This document shows positions 17,147 through 24,708 of a stretch of 64,000 nucleotides of DNA, piece after piece; within the stretch, counting starts at the first letter, position 1, and each line of letters begins with the position of its first letter. The DNA comes from Bowmanella denitrificans (GTDB taxonomy: Bacteria > Pseudomonadota > Gammaproteobacteria > Enterobacterales > Alteromonadaceae): the NCBI RefSeq assembly GCF_039522935.1, contig NZ_BAAAEI010000014.1, forward strand, positions 62,001 through 126,000. The letters run 5' to 3'. The translations under genes were made by a program, and so were the position numbers. The notes beneath the pieces are model-generated. The model was not told the DNA's origin and did no database searches. It saw nothing but the letters and a program-made list of their open reading frames with translations.

Positions 17147-18021
17147 GGTTGTCGTTGTTTAAATCCCTGCCATTTTTACCCCAGGCTATACACCGACGTT
17201 GGGGCTTTCGCATGCTGCTACCTGGCAAAAGCCAACAATCTGGCAGGGTCTACCTGGTGGGTGCCGGACCTGGCGATGCCGAGTTGCTCACCCTCAAAGC
17301 CTGGCGATTGTTACAGCAGGCCGATTTGGTGTTGTATGACGATTTGGTCAGTGACGAGTTACTGGCCATGTTACCGGCAAAACTGGATAAACGTTATGTG
17401 GGCAAACGCTGTGGCGTCCACAGCCTGAGTCAGCAGCAGATCTGCCGGTTGCTGGTTACCGAAGCGCAGGCAGGCAAATGCGTTGTTCGTTTAAAAGGCG
17501 GCGATCCCGCTGTGTTTGCCCGTAGCGCAGAGGAGTGCGCGGCCCTGGAAAACGCCGGAATTGCCTTTGCCATTGTGCCGGGGATTACCGCCGCTTCGGG
17601 TTTGTCGGCATGGTGTGGTATCCCCCTGACGCACAGAGACTGCGCGCAATCGGTACGCTTTATTACCGCCAGAATGAAATGTCCGCAAAGCGAACCCAAC
17701 TGGGCCAATCTGGTGCTGGGCAGCAAAGAGGGGGAAACCCTGGTGTTTTATATGGGGTTAAACCGACTTGATTTAATTTGCCAGCGATTGGCCGGGCATG
17801 GCATGGCGGCAGATATGCCGGTGGCGGTGGTGGAAAACGTCAGCCAGCTTAATCAGCAAAGGGTAACCGGCCAGCTAGAAGATATTGCCGCTAAGGTGGC
17901 GGCCAGACAATTCCAAGGGCCTGCCCTGATTGTGGTGGGCAAGGTCGTCAGCCACAGGGTAAAGGTCAGTCCGGCGCTGCTGGATCAAGCTGCTGCCTTG
18001 TCAGGCAACAGGGGGTATTGA
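17143..18021 (+). CDS. cobA: Uroporphyrinogen-III C-methyltransferase (siroheme synthesis)
   Basis: A 292-residue SUMT. Family blocks: VYLVGAGPGDAELLTLKAW (about 37-55), RLKGGDPAVFARSAEE (about 115-130), GITAASGLSAWCGIPLTHRD, and a late GPALIVVGKVV. It methylates uroporphyrinogen III with SAM to precorrin-2, the route to the siroheme needed by NirB. It overlaps nasA by four bases and has AGGAGG upstream. The first 33 residues (basic, hydrophobic patches) extend beyond the usual family start; an internal ATG lies at residue 24. Confidence 0.94.
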   Translation: MRLSLFKSLPFLPQAIHRRWGFRMLLPGKSQQSGRVYLVGAGPGDAELLTLKAWRLLQQADLVLYDDLVSDELLAMLPAKLDKRYVGKRCGVHSLSQQQICRLLVTEAQAGKCVVRLKGGDPAVFARSAEECAALENAGIAFAIVPGITAASGLSAWCGIPLTHRDCAQSVRFITARMKCPQSEPNWANLVLGSKEGETLVFYMGLNRLDLICQRLAGHGMAADMPVAVVENVSQLNQQRVTGQLEDIAAKVAARQFQGPALIVVGKVVSHRVKVSPALLDQAAALSGNRGY

Positions 18022-18027
18022 TATGCC

Positions 18028-18348
18028 ATGCAGGGCTTTATCACTCCACTGGCGACCTTGCATAAGTTTCAGGGCTTTGCCGATAAGTTTTTGGCTACCC
18101 CGGCCGGGGGCATAGACGACCAATGGCTGAAACTGGCAGCTAAGCTGTCTGATATAGAGCTTTCATTGATCTATCATAGCTTTAGTGCCGCCAATGGTGG
18201 GCTGGACTATGGACGGGAATGGGACGCCCAGGCCAGTGTCTGGTATAAACGGCATTATCAGTTTCTGTTAAAACTGGCCCGCTATCAGGCCGATGGTTTT
18301 GCTACGGATACCAGTAAACTTTGGTTGCAAATGAGCGTGGTTTATTAG
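18028..18348 (+). pseudogene. C-terminal remnant of an alginate-export-type outer membrane porin
   Basis: 106 residues that look like only the final strands of an alginate export/porin barrel: ITPLATLHKFQGFADKFLATP, GIDDQWLKLAAKL, IYHSFSAANGGLDYGREWDAQ, then ATDTSKLWLQMSVVY with a terminal aromatic residue, as required for barrel insertion. Full proteins are about 400 residues with a signal peptide; neither the signal nor the first 300 residues are here. Full-length relatives occur in nitrate assimilation clusters of related bacteria as far as I recall. The ATG at 18028 follows cobA by six bases, so a short product could still be made. Likely the scar of a deletion. Confidence 0.7.
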
Positions 18349-18440
18349 TCAGGATGCATAGATCAACAGATGCGGGATCAGCTATGCTGAAGGCGTTTGC
18401 AACTATGACCGCCAAACCCCGGTCAGGGTAACAGACAATA

Positions 18441-18553
18441 TTAACTACCGAGCCGTTACACCTAAGCCAAAGGTATGGTGTGACGGCCGCAGGTCACCAT
18501 GGCCTGCCAGGGTTGCAAGAGAAATCGACCAGCCTCCCATATTTGGAAAGGTA
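18441..18553 (+). promoter_or_regulatory. Moco riboswitch (moaA leader RNA)
   Basis: This leader fits the Moco RNA motif. A stem GTTACACC (18454-18461)/GGTGTGAC (18477-18484) encloses the conserved GCCAAAGG segment. ACGGCCGCAGGTCACCATGG follows, then AGCCTCCCATATTTGGAAAGG running into the moaA ribosome binding site. Known function: sensing molybdenum cofactor and repressing moa expression. Boundaries are approximate. Confidence 0.85.
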
Positions 18554-18555
18554 AG

Positions 18556-19539
18556 ATGCAAGAAAACAACGCTCTTATAGACAGGTACGGGCGCAGGTTT
18601 CGCTATCTGCGGCTGTCGATTACCGATGTCTGCAATTTTAAGTGCAGCTATTGCTTGCCCGATGGTTATCAGTGCGACAGCGAGCGGGATTTTCTTCGGC
18701 CAACTGACATTGCTACCTTGGTCAGCGCCTTTGCCGGCCTGGGTACCCGTAAAGTGCGTATCACGGGGGGCGAGCCGTCGCTACGCAAAGACTTGCCAGA
18801 GATTATCGAACTTTGTGCACAGACACCGGGTATTGAGCAGGTCGCTATGACCACCAACGGCTTTAAGCTCAAACAGCAGGTGGCCCGTTGGCAACAGGCC
18901 GGGCTGACAAAGCTCAACCTCAGTATCGACAGCCTGGATCCGCGCCAGTTTAACGCCATTACCGGCCATAACAGTTTGCAAGACATACTTGCAGGGTTGG
19001 AAGATGCGCTGGCGCTGGGACTTGAGGTTAAGGTTAATGCGGTGCTGCTGAAACCCTATAGCGAAGGGCAAATGCACAGCTTTATGGCCTGGCTTAAATC
19101 CATGCCGGTGACCCTGCGTTTTATTGAATTAATGCAGACCGGTGATAATCAGCTTTACTTTAAACACAATCACCTGTCCGGCCAGCCGATTAAACAGCAG
19201 TTGCTGGAACAAGGCTGGGTGCAGTTGTTGCGCGATAATACCGCCGGTCCTGCACAGGAATTTTCCCATCCGGACTATGCCGGTCGAATCGGGCTAATCA
19301 TGCCCTACAGTAAAGATTTTTGCAGTAGTTGTAACAGGTTGCGCGTATCAGCCCTGGGCAAACTGCATTTATGTTTGTTTGCCGAACAGGGGCTGGATTT
19401 ACGCGCGTTGATTCAACAGGGAGACGTGGCAGCGCTGCAACAGCAACTGATGGACTTATTAGGCCATAAAGAAGCCAGCCACTGGCTGGATCAAGGTTAT
19501 ACCGGCGCTACCCGTCACCTTGCCATGTTAGGCGGGTAA
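18556..19539 (+). CDS. moaA: GTP 3',8-cyclase (radical SAM), molybdopterin step 1
   Basis: A 327-residue radical SAM enzyme. The N-terminal cluster is C26-x3-C30-x2-C33 (DVCNFKCSYCLP). ITGGEPSLRKD and the C-terminal second cluster C-x2-C-x13-C (SSCNRLRVSALGKLHLC) bind SAM and GTP. It ends in Gly-Gly, which is required for catalysis in the family. With MoaC it converts GTP to cyclic pyranopterin monophosphate. I start at ATG 18556 (GGAAAGGT upstream) because the earlier ATG 18499 lies within the riboswitch. Confidence 0.96.
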   Translation: MQENNALIDRYGRRFRYLRLSITDVCNFKCSYCLPDGYQCDSERDFLRPTDIATLVSAFAGLGTRKVRITGGEPSLRKDLPEIIELCAQTPGIEQVAMTTNGFKLKQQVARWQQAGLTKLNLSIDSLDPRQFNAITGHNSLQDILAGLEDALALGLEVKVNAVLLKPYSEGQMHSFMAWLKSMPVTLRFIELMQTGDNQLYFKHNHLSGQPIKQQLLEQGWVQLLRDNTAGPAQEFSHPDYAGRIGLIMPYSKDFCSSCNRLRVSALGKLHLCLFAEQGLDLRALIQQGDVAALQQQLMDLLGHKEASHWLDQGYTGATRHLAMLGG

Positions 19540-19550
19540 CGGAGGACGAT

Positions 19551-20117
19551 ATGTTAACAGGAATGGTACTGGCGGGCGGGCGCTCAAGCCGCATGGGCCA
19601 GGACAAAGCCATGATGGAACTGGGCGGGCAAACGTTGTTGGCCCGGGCCACCATGTTACTGGAACACACCGGTTGTGACGAAGTGCTGGTCAGTCGTAAC
19701 CAGCCGGGTTATGTGCAGGATCTGGTCTGTGAAGCCGGGCCACTGGGTGGTATCTATACGGTGCTGCAGCAAATTCCCAGCCGTGGTGGCCTGCTGATTG
19801 TACCGGTGGATATGCCAGCCCTGAGCACCGGTTTATTGCAAGCGCTGGTGGAAGTTGGCCGTATCAGCGGGCGGCCCTGCTGCTATCAAAATTGCTATTT
19901 GCCTTTATATTTGCCGGTCAGTGCCACCACCTGTGCCATAGTGCATCAGGAATTACAGGAAGGCGGTGGTTCGGTCAAATCCCTGCTTGACCATTTCGGC
20001 GGCATTCAGCTGGTTTGCCAGCGGCCCAGCCAATTGCAAAATATTAATAGCCCAACAGACTGGCAAGGTTATACCAGTCAGTTCACCCCAACCGAGAAGG
20101 AAGCCATTCGACCATGA
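19551..20117 (+). CDS. mobA: Molybdenum cofactor guanylyltransferase
   Basis: A 188-residue nucleotidyltransferase with LAGGRSSRMGQDKAMMELGG at the N-terminus and VPVDMPAL near residue 85. It attaches GMP to Moco to form MGD, the form used by NasA. GGAGG precedes the ATG, and it lies 11 bp after moaA. Its end overlaps moaC by four bases. Confidence 0.95.
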   Translation: MLTGMVLAGGRSSRMGQDKAMMELGGQTLLARATMLLEHTGCDEVLVSRNQPGYVQDLVCEAGPLGGIYTVLQQIPSRGGLLIVPVDMPALSTGLLQALVEVGRISGRPCCYQNCYLPLYLPVSATTCAIVHQELQEGGGSVKSLLDHFGGIQLVCQRPSQLQNINSPTDWQGYTSQFTPTEKEAIRP

Positions 20118-20599
20118 GTCGACTTAGTCATATTAATAGCCGCGGTGAAGCCAGTATGGTGGATGTCACAGACAAAGCCGTGACCCAGCGCAGTGCCATG
20201 GCCGAAGGCTATATCTGTATGTCAGATGCCACCTTGCAGATGATTAGCCGCGGCGAACATGCCAAGGGTGACGTATTTGCGGTGGCGCGTATCGCCGGTA
20301 TTCAGGCCGCCAAGCAAACCGCCAGCCTGATCCCCTTATGCCATCCATTGATGTTATCCAAAGTGCAGGTGGACTTTGATTTGCAGCCACAGCATGGCCG
20401 GGTCAGGATCAGCAGCTTATGTAAGCTGGCCGGTCAGACCGGCGTGGAAATGGAAGCCCTGACCGCTGTGTCGGTGGCGGCCCTGACCTTATTTGATATG
20501 TGCAAAGCGGTGGACCCGGCCATGTGTATTGAAGGGATCCGGGTACTGGACAAGCAAGGCGGCAAAAGCGGCCACTGGCAGGCGGAGCAACTGGCATGA
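20114..20599 (+). CDS. moaC: Cyclic pyranopterin monophosphate synthase
   Basis: 161 residues with the MoaC blocks MVDVTDKAVTQRSAMAEG, GDVFAVARIAGIQAAKQT, LIPLCHPL (catalytic region) and GVEMEALTAVSVAALTLFDMCKA. It completes cyclic pyranopterin formation after MoaA. It overlaps both neighbours by four bases, so translation is coupled through mobA-moaC-moaD. Confidence 0.96.
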   Translation: MSRLSHINSRGEASMVDVTDKAVTQRSAMAEGYICMSDATLQMISRGEHAKGDVFAVARIAGIQAAKQTASLIPLCHPLMLSKVQVDFDLQPQHGRVRISSLCKLAGQTGVEMEALTAVSVAALTLFDMCKAVDPAMCIEGIRVLDKQGGKSGHWQAEQLA

Positions 20600-20841
20600 T
20601 TAAGGTGTTGTTTTTTGCCCAGCTGCGCGAAGTGCTGGATTGCGCCAGTCTGGAACTGGATACCAATGTCAGCAGCGTCGGTGAGCTACGCATCGCGCTG
20701 ATGCAAAAGGGCAGGGACTGGCAGGATTTTCTGGCTGCGGGCAAGGCCCTGGCGGCGCTGAATCAAACCCTGGTGGCAGATGATGCAAGGCTTAAAAGCG
20801 GTGACGAAGTGGCGTTTTTCCCGCCTGTCACGGGTGGTTGA
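20596..20841 (+). CDS. moaD: Molybdopterin synthase sulfur carrier subunit
   Basis: 81 residues with a ubiquitin-like fold (VLFFAQLREVLDC start, DEVAFFPPVTGG end). The terminal Gly-Gly is adenylated and thiocarboxylated, supplying sulfur to MoaE. Start ATG 20596 overlaps the moaC stop. No moeB gene is visible in the window. Confidence 0.95.
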   Translation: MIKVLFFAQLREVLDCASLELDTNVSSVGELRIALMQKGRDWQDFLAAGKALAALNQTLVADDARLKSGDEVAFFPPVTGG

Positions 20842-20895
20842 TAAGCCCTGGCAGAGCTTGGTATGGGGAAAGGGCACAGATGAGTCGACAGATGG

Positions 20896-21372
20896 GTGTT
20901 TACTGTGGCTAAGTTACAAGAGCAAGACCATATAGCGGTGCAAAATCAGGACTTTGACCTGGCATTGGAATACCAGGCGCTGACTGAGGCAAATCAACGT
21001 GATGGTGCGGTGGTGCATTTTGTCGGCCTGGTGCGGGATAACAATCTGGGTCGCCAGATACAAGCTTTGGAGCTGGAGCATTATCCGGCTATGACCACTA
21101 AGGCGCTCACCGAACTGGTGGCTGAAGCGCGTCAGCGCTGGCAATTGGGCCGAATCCGCCTGATTCACCGGGTGGGCAAGCTGAGCCTGGGTGAACAGAT
21201 TGTGTTTGTCGGGGTCACCAGCACGCACCGTGGCAGCGCCTTTGCTGCCTGTGAGTTTTTAATGGACCAGCTTAAAACCCGGGCTCCGTTTTGGAAGAAG
21301 GAATATACCAGCGAGGGGGCGCATTGGGTGGCTGCTCGGGATTCTGATCGGGTTAAGGCTGGTGAGTGGTAA
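20896..21372 (+). CDS. moaE: Molybdopterin synthase catalytic subunit
   Basis: Up to 158 residues, with MoaE blocks GAVVHFVGLVRDNNLG, LELEHYPAMTTKAL, RIRLIHRVGKLSLGEQIVFVGVTS, HRGSAFAACEFLMDQLKTRAPFWKKE; the late Lys-Lys pair belongs to the active site. It forms heterotetramers with MoaD. The start is uncertain: GTG 20896, GTG 20905 or GTG 20935 are in frame, and no ATG fits. It is the last gene of the moa operon, 54 bp after moaD. Confidence 0.92.
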   Translation: MFTVAKLQEQDHIAVQNQDFDLALEYQALTEANQRDGAVVHFVGLVRDNNLGRQIQALELEHYPAMTTKALTELVAEARQRWQLGRIRLIHRVGKLSLGEQIVFVGVTSTHRGSAFAACEFLMDQLKTRAPFWKKEYTSEGAHWVAARDSDRVKAGEW

Positions 21373-21381
21373 GTTTTTATT

Positions 21382-21607
21382 CACCGCCGAGGCGCAGAGA
21401 ACGCAGAGTTTCTAAAGGCATGGATTGAATTGGCTCCTGCTTTTCTCTGTGGACTCGGCGACTCTGCGGTGAGGTTTTTCGCTGTGACGCTGTGGAAAAT
21501 CATCAAACTATTATCTACCGCGGAGGCGCAGAGAGCGCAGAGTTTTTGAAGGCATGAATAGGATTAGCTTCTGTTTTTCTCTGTGGACTCGGCGACTCTG
21601 CGGTGAG
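21382..21607 (+). repeat. Two tandem GCAGAG-type palindromic repeats
   Basis: Copy 1 (21382-21473) and copy 2 (21517-21607) repeat at a 135-bp period. Each begins ACCGC-GAGGCGCAGAG and ends CTCTGTGGACTCGGCGACTCTGCGGTGA, so each folds as a long imperfect hairpin. A related unit lies at 27107-27196. It sits directly behind moaE and could act as its transcription end. Confidence 0.75.
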
Positions 21608-21608
21608 T

Positions 21609-21651
21609 TTTTTCGTGTTTTTCGTGTTTTTCGTGTGGTTCGTGGTGGTTA
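21609..21651 (+). repeat. TTTTTCGTG 9-mer tract
   Basis: Three or more direct units of TTTTTCGTG, ending in GTGGTTCGTGGTGG. The complement-type tract CACGAAG/CTTCGTG recurs at 24286-24380. No coding potential. Confidence 0.7.
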
Positions 21652-21697
21652 AATGGTCACCTGTAAAAGGCTTGGATACCTGACCTCCTTGTCTTAT

Positions 21698-21929
21698 ATG
21701 ACACGCCGTCCTTGGCGCGCCAGTCACTTTTACAACAAGCGTCCTGCCTGTTGCCCTGCGGGCCAGCTAAAACTGTTCAATCTGGTTCCGGACCAGATTG
21801 TCTTTACTGCGAAGAAACGAGACGCAAAGACCAAATTTTCAGGAAAAATTTGGGACAGCATTACGCTGGTCCGAAGGAAAGCTACAGGGAGGTAGCTTTC
21901 AAAGCGCGCCCGCTGGATTCCCAACAACG
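21698..21929 (+). repeat. Alpha repeat, copy 1 (two-hairpin element)
   Basis: About 230 bp that recurs in inverted orientation at 22834-23060. It contains AATCTGGT-TCCGG-ACCAGATT (21779-21799) and CCAAATTTT-CAGGA-AAAATTTGG (21831-21853), both perfect stems of 8 and 9 bp. Its end reads CGCTGGATTCCCAACAACG. Short ORFs here are disrupted between copies, so it is not treated as coding. Confidence 0.8.
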
Positions 21930-21975
21930 ACCGGGAATTTTTAAGCGGGGGGCAAAGCGGCTCGGGCCGATTAAG
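21927..21975 (-). repeat. Beta repeat, inverted partial copy
   Basis: Read on the minus strand it gives GAGCCGCTTTG...CGCTTAAAAATTCCCGGTCG, the core of the beta repeat found at 24077, 25850 and 26893. It abuts the end of alpha copy 1. Confidence 0.65.
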
Positions 21976-22377
21976 GGGCATCATCGGTTTATTTAACTAA
22001 CAATTGGTCTTCCAACGGCCAACCAACCTTTTACCGCTACAAGTGCGAGGATTCCGGTGCATATGGCACCTTGTAACAACGGCATGACGAATTGAATCTA
22101 ATATAAGTGGGCATTATCAACCAGCAGCTCTTCGTATTATCCAACATAATGAAGGTGCTGTATATAAGTCCAGTATTGGTGTCTGAGCCGTATAACAGCA
22201 ATGGTACGGAACATGTCCGCCTTTCCCCGGCACCATCTTGGGGCAGCCTAAAAACTCTTGCTAGGCAACGGGTTATAAGCATGCTAAAAAATGACTATGT
22301 AAAAGTACGGCGAAACGCCGTATTTAAACATGGCGCTTAGCCGTCTAATAATATTGTTACAACTATTAGGAGAATCG
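21976..22377. other. Non-coding gap before small secreted protein
   Basis: About 400 bp. I see no convincing gene. A perfect hairpin TACGGCG-AAA-CGCCGTA (22306-22322) followed by TTTAAA may be a weak terminator. CTAATA...TATTAG flanks the ribosome binding site of the next gene. Confidence 0.4.
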
Positions 22378-22716
22378 ATGAAAAAGTACTATTTGTTAAT
22401 TTTAATTGCAATTTCAGGGGCTGTTCATGCGGATAATGGTACGAGTGAATACGTCTCATTAATAGACAAGCCATTTCAAATTATCTCGGCAGGCGATGAG
22501 TCACGAGTATTTGTATATGGGACACAAATTAATAATAGTGGCTGCACTACTCCTTCATCCCCTGTGCTTTTTATTGGCCCAAATGAAACAATAGGCAAGG
22601 AATTGTATTCAGCTTTGTTAACAGCAAAAGCTACTGGAAAAAAAGTCAAATTAATTACCAATGGGTGTTACTCTAATGTGTATCCAATTATATTTTCTAT
22701 GTACTTGGATCAATAA
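22378..22716 (+). CDS. Small secreted protein of unknown function
   Basis: 112 residues with a clear signal peptide (MKKYYLLILIAISGAVHA). The mature part is about 93 residues with two Cys (SGCTT and TNGCYS), probably forming one disulfide in the periplasm, and a motif ELYSALLTAKATGKKVKLITNGC. I recognise a loose family of short gammaproteobacterial periplasmic proteins with this LLTAxxxGKxVxxxxxGC pattern, with no known function. TTAGGAG seven bases upstream supports ATG 22378 rather than 22330. The gene is AT-rich compared with its neighbours and lies between two inverted alpha repeats, which suggests acquisition with them. Confidence 0.75.
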   Translation: MKKYYLLILIAISGAVHADNGTSEYVSLIDKPFQIISAGDESRVFVYGTQINNSGCTTPSSPVLFIGPNETIGKELYSALLTAKATGKKVKLITNGCYSNVYPIIFSMYLDQ

Positions 22717-22833
22717 GTTGTAACAAAGCCATTTGCAATAAATAGGAGGGTTACATGGAAGCAATGATGGCTAGGATCAAGGGGTCGTAGTTGTTGAAAC
22801 AGTTTGAGTGAATTGAGCCGTGCCCTGGGCTGA

Positions 22834-23060
22834 CGTTGTTGGGAATCCAGCGGGCGTGCTTGAAAGCCACGTCCCTGTGGCTTTTCCTTCGGACCAGCGT
22901 AATGCTGTCCCAAATTTTTCCTGAAAATTTGGTCTTTGCGTCTCGTTTCTTCGCAGTAAAGACAATCTGGTCAGGAACCAGATTGAGCAGCTTTAGCTGG
23001 CCCGCATGGCAACAGGCAGGATGCTCGAATGGGACTGGCTCGCAAGGGACTACGTGTCAT
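22834..23060 (-). repeat. Alpha repeat, copy 2 (inverted)
   Basis: Reverse complement closely follows copy 1 over about 230 bp, including both hairpins (22910-22932 and 22964-22984). The hairpin loops differ (TCCTG in place of TCCGG), while stems are kept. With copy 1 it forms an inverted pair around the small secreted protein gene. Confidence 0.8.
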
Positions 23061-23061
23061 A

Positions 23062-23105
23062 TCCCACATGGACGTTGAGCAATTACTGTCTTGCCATGGA
23101 ACTTC
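23062..23105 (-). mobile_element. IS110-type transposase 5' remnant, very decayed
   Basis: ATGGACGTTGAG...TGTCTTGCCATGG matches the corresponding part of the clearer remnant at 30912-30940. It directly adjoins alpha copy 2. No start codon region remains. The 190 bp up to the antitoxin gene shows nothing else I can name. Confidence 0.45.
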
Positions 23106-23300
23106 GCTAAAAGCTAGACGGTGATCCCCGGACGCTTACAGATAAACTCCAGCAATACCAATAAAGAATTGCATTTATCTGTCCGACGATCCCAAAAAGT
23201 TTTCCGCAAAGTGCAGGATCTCTGCTCTTCGTTATGCTTGTTGACCGTACCTGTTAACAGGTGCTATTAATGGCACCTGATTGTTGATTAGGTAATCGCT

Positions 23301-23570
23301 ATGCCAGTGAAATTTTCAGAGGACGTAATCCCTCTGTCTGACTTGAAGATTAATCCCGGAAAAGTTGTTGGTCGGGCACAGGAAACGCATCGTCCCATCC
23401 TGCTTACCAGTCGTGGCCGCGGCATCGCTGTTGTTCAGGGACTCGAGGATTACGAAAAAACCGCTGAGGAATTGCGGTTTGTAAAGGCGGTGGTGCAGGG
23501 GTTGTTGGATGTTCGCGACGGCAACACCCTATCTTTAGAGGATGCCAAGAAAACCCTCGGTATCGAGTAA
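23301..23570 (+). CDS. Phd/YefM-type antitoxin
   Basis: 89 residues. The N-terminal half fits the Phd/YefM DNA-binding fold (IPLSDLKINPGKVVGRAQETHRPILLTSRGRGIAVVQ, ending near residue 48), and the C-terminal half is a helical toxin-binding tail. It would neutralise the downstream toxin and autorepress the pair. The stop is immediately followed by the toxin ATG. Confidence 0.88.
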   Translation: MPVKFSEDVIPLSDLKINPGKVVGRAQETHRPILLTSRGRGIAVVQGLEDYEKTAEELRFVKAVVQGLLDVRDGNTLSLEDAKKTLGIE

Positions 23571-23855
23571 ATGGAATTACGCATTGCGCAGTCCGCTCTT
23601 GAGGACCTACAGGCTATTCAGGCTTACTACACCGAGCAAGACGTGGCGCATATTGGTGATGATTTTGTAGCGGCTATCCTTGAGCATTGTGAGATGCTGC
23701 AAACTCACCCTGATGCTGGCCGAATGGTTCCGGAGTTTAACCTGAAGCATATTCGTGAATTGATTCATGCGCCATTTCGGGTTGTCTACCTCAGGCAGGC
23801 TAAAGAACTTGTACTTATTAGAGTCTGGCGGAGCGAGAGACCGCTTGAAATATAA
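23571..23855 (+). CDS. RelE/ParE-family toxin
   Basis: 94 residues of the RelE/ParE superfamily: AQSALEDLQAIQAYYTEQ start, HPDAGRMVPEF, IRELIHAPFRVVYL, and LVLIRVWRSERPL end. Members are ribosome-dependent mRNases or gyrase inhibitors; the sequence does not decide which. It begins on the base after the antitoxin stop. Confidence 0.88.
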   Translation: MELRIAQSALEDLQAIQAYYTEQDVAHIGDDFVAAILEHCEMLQTHPDAGRMVPEFNLKHIRELIHAPFRVVYLRQAKELVLIRVWRSERPLEI

Positions 23856-23974
23856 GAAGATATTTCGTAAATGCGGTAAAAGGGCCCACTAGATTTGCAG
23901 CCCGGTGTCGAGATAAGAACGGGCTGGATTTGAACAAAGTCTATACACAAAAGGCAACAGGCAGTGGATCACCT

Positions 23975-24067
23975 CTGTCACTATCACCCTTTCACTTAGC
24001 CATTCCAGTCTATAACTTGGCAAAGGCTGGTTGAGCGTTTGCAACAACAAGTTCAGGTTCATTGATG
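23975..24067 (+). pseudogene. Decayed VOC/glyoxalase paralogue with internal deletion
   Basis: CTG TCA CTA TCA CCC TTT matches the start of the intact VOC gene at 33596, with ATG changed to CTG, for 17 codons (LSLSPFHLAIPVYNLAKA; intact copy MSLSPFHLAIPVYDLTKA). It then jumps to sequence that matches the intact gene near 33850 (GGCAAAGGCTGG..GAACGTTTGCAACAACAA). About 200 bp are missing, and a stop follows at 24032. The shared GGCAAAGGC at the join suggests a microhomology deletion. Confidence 0.8.
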
Positions 24068-24076
24068 TGGTCAGCT

Positions 24077-24236
24077 GAGCCAAAGCTTTGGCCCTAAGCG
24101 GCCGAGCCGCTTTGACCGCGCTTAAAAAATTCCCGGTCGGCACAGGGCGCTGCTAGAAGGTGGGTCGTTTACTAGAAGCAAATTGAGCGGAAGACGTGCC
24201 TGGGAGGGCATCAGGCATAATCAGAAGTTTATTGTT
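24077..24236 (+). repeat. Beta repeat, copy 1
   Basis: Starts with GAGCCAAAGCTTTGGCC, holding the 14-base palindrome GCCAAAGCTTTGGC. It continues AAGCGGC-CGA-GCCGCTT, then CGCTTAAAAAATTCCCGGTCGG, CAGGGCGCTGCTAGAAGGTG and GGAAGACGTGCC, ending CATAATCAGAAGTTTATTG. It matches copies at 25850 and 26893. Confidence 0.75.
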
Positions 24237-24285
24237 GCATGCCTGATACCAAAACCCATCCCGGTCTTTTTAATTAATGCTCTTT

Positions 24286-24380
24286 CCACCACGAAGATCA
24301 GAAGAACACGAAGTGTCGATGACCTCTATTGCCCTTCGTGCTCTTCGTGCTCTTCGTGCTCTTCGTGCCCTTTGTGGTGA
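24286..24380. repeat. CACGAAG/CTTCGTG inverted 9-mer tract
   Basis: CCACCACGAAG...AACACGAAG on the left faces four direct units of CTCTTCGTG ending CTTTGTGGTG on the right (24331-24379). The whole block can fold back on itself. It resembles the tract at 21609. Confidence 0.7.
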
Positions 24381-24400
24381 ATAAAATTTTGGAAAAAAGC

Positions 24401-24489
24401 TTGGCTAGAACCAACTTGAACAGCTTAAGCTGGCCCAAAGGGTAACAGGTATGCCGTAAATGGGAATGGCAAGCCAAGGAGGGCATGTC
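24401..24489 (-). repeat. Alpha repeat, partial copy 3
   Basis: Matches one end of alpha copy 2 (GAACAGCTTAAGCTGGCCC, GTAACAGGTATGCCG, TGGGAATGGCAAGCC), with a shortened TTGG...CCAA hairpin. It joins directly to the IS110-type remnant that follows. Confidence 0.6.
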
Positions 24490-24491
24490 AT

Positions 24492-24655
24492 TCAAACCTT
24501 GCCACGACAGTCTTCACCATGGATACTAAAACTCAGTTTGGCTAAACAATGCCATAGACACAGTTAAAATCAGACATGGACGGTTCTCCTCAATAGTTGC
24601 CAGTTAAGTTTGGTAAACCCCCCGGGAAAAGAGCGGTCCATTTCATTCGTTAGTG
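24492..24655 (-). mobile_element. IS110-family transposase 5' remnant, copy 1
   Basis: On the minus strand, GAGGAGAACCGTCC precedes ATG 24577. The reading is MSDFNCVYGI, then a one-base deletion, then AKLSFSIHGEDCRGKV and a stop. GIDLAK-type starts followed by LSFSIHG are typical of IS110-family transposase N-termini (DEDD nuclease). Only about 28 codons remain of a protein of over 300 residues. The 75 bp upstream of the ATG are shared with the copies near 31.0 and 32.4 kb. Confidence 0.7.
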
Positions 24656-24708
24656 TACAAAAGCAAGGTCGGTGCAATAGCGATGTATTTTTTAGATATG
24701 GATATTAA

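Noticed and set aside
24286..24380. CRISPR-like array
   Set aside because: The repeats are 9-mers without spacers and face each other as inverted tracts; no cas genes occur in the window.
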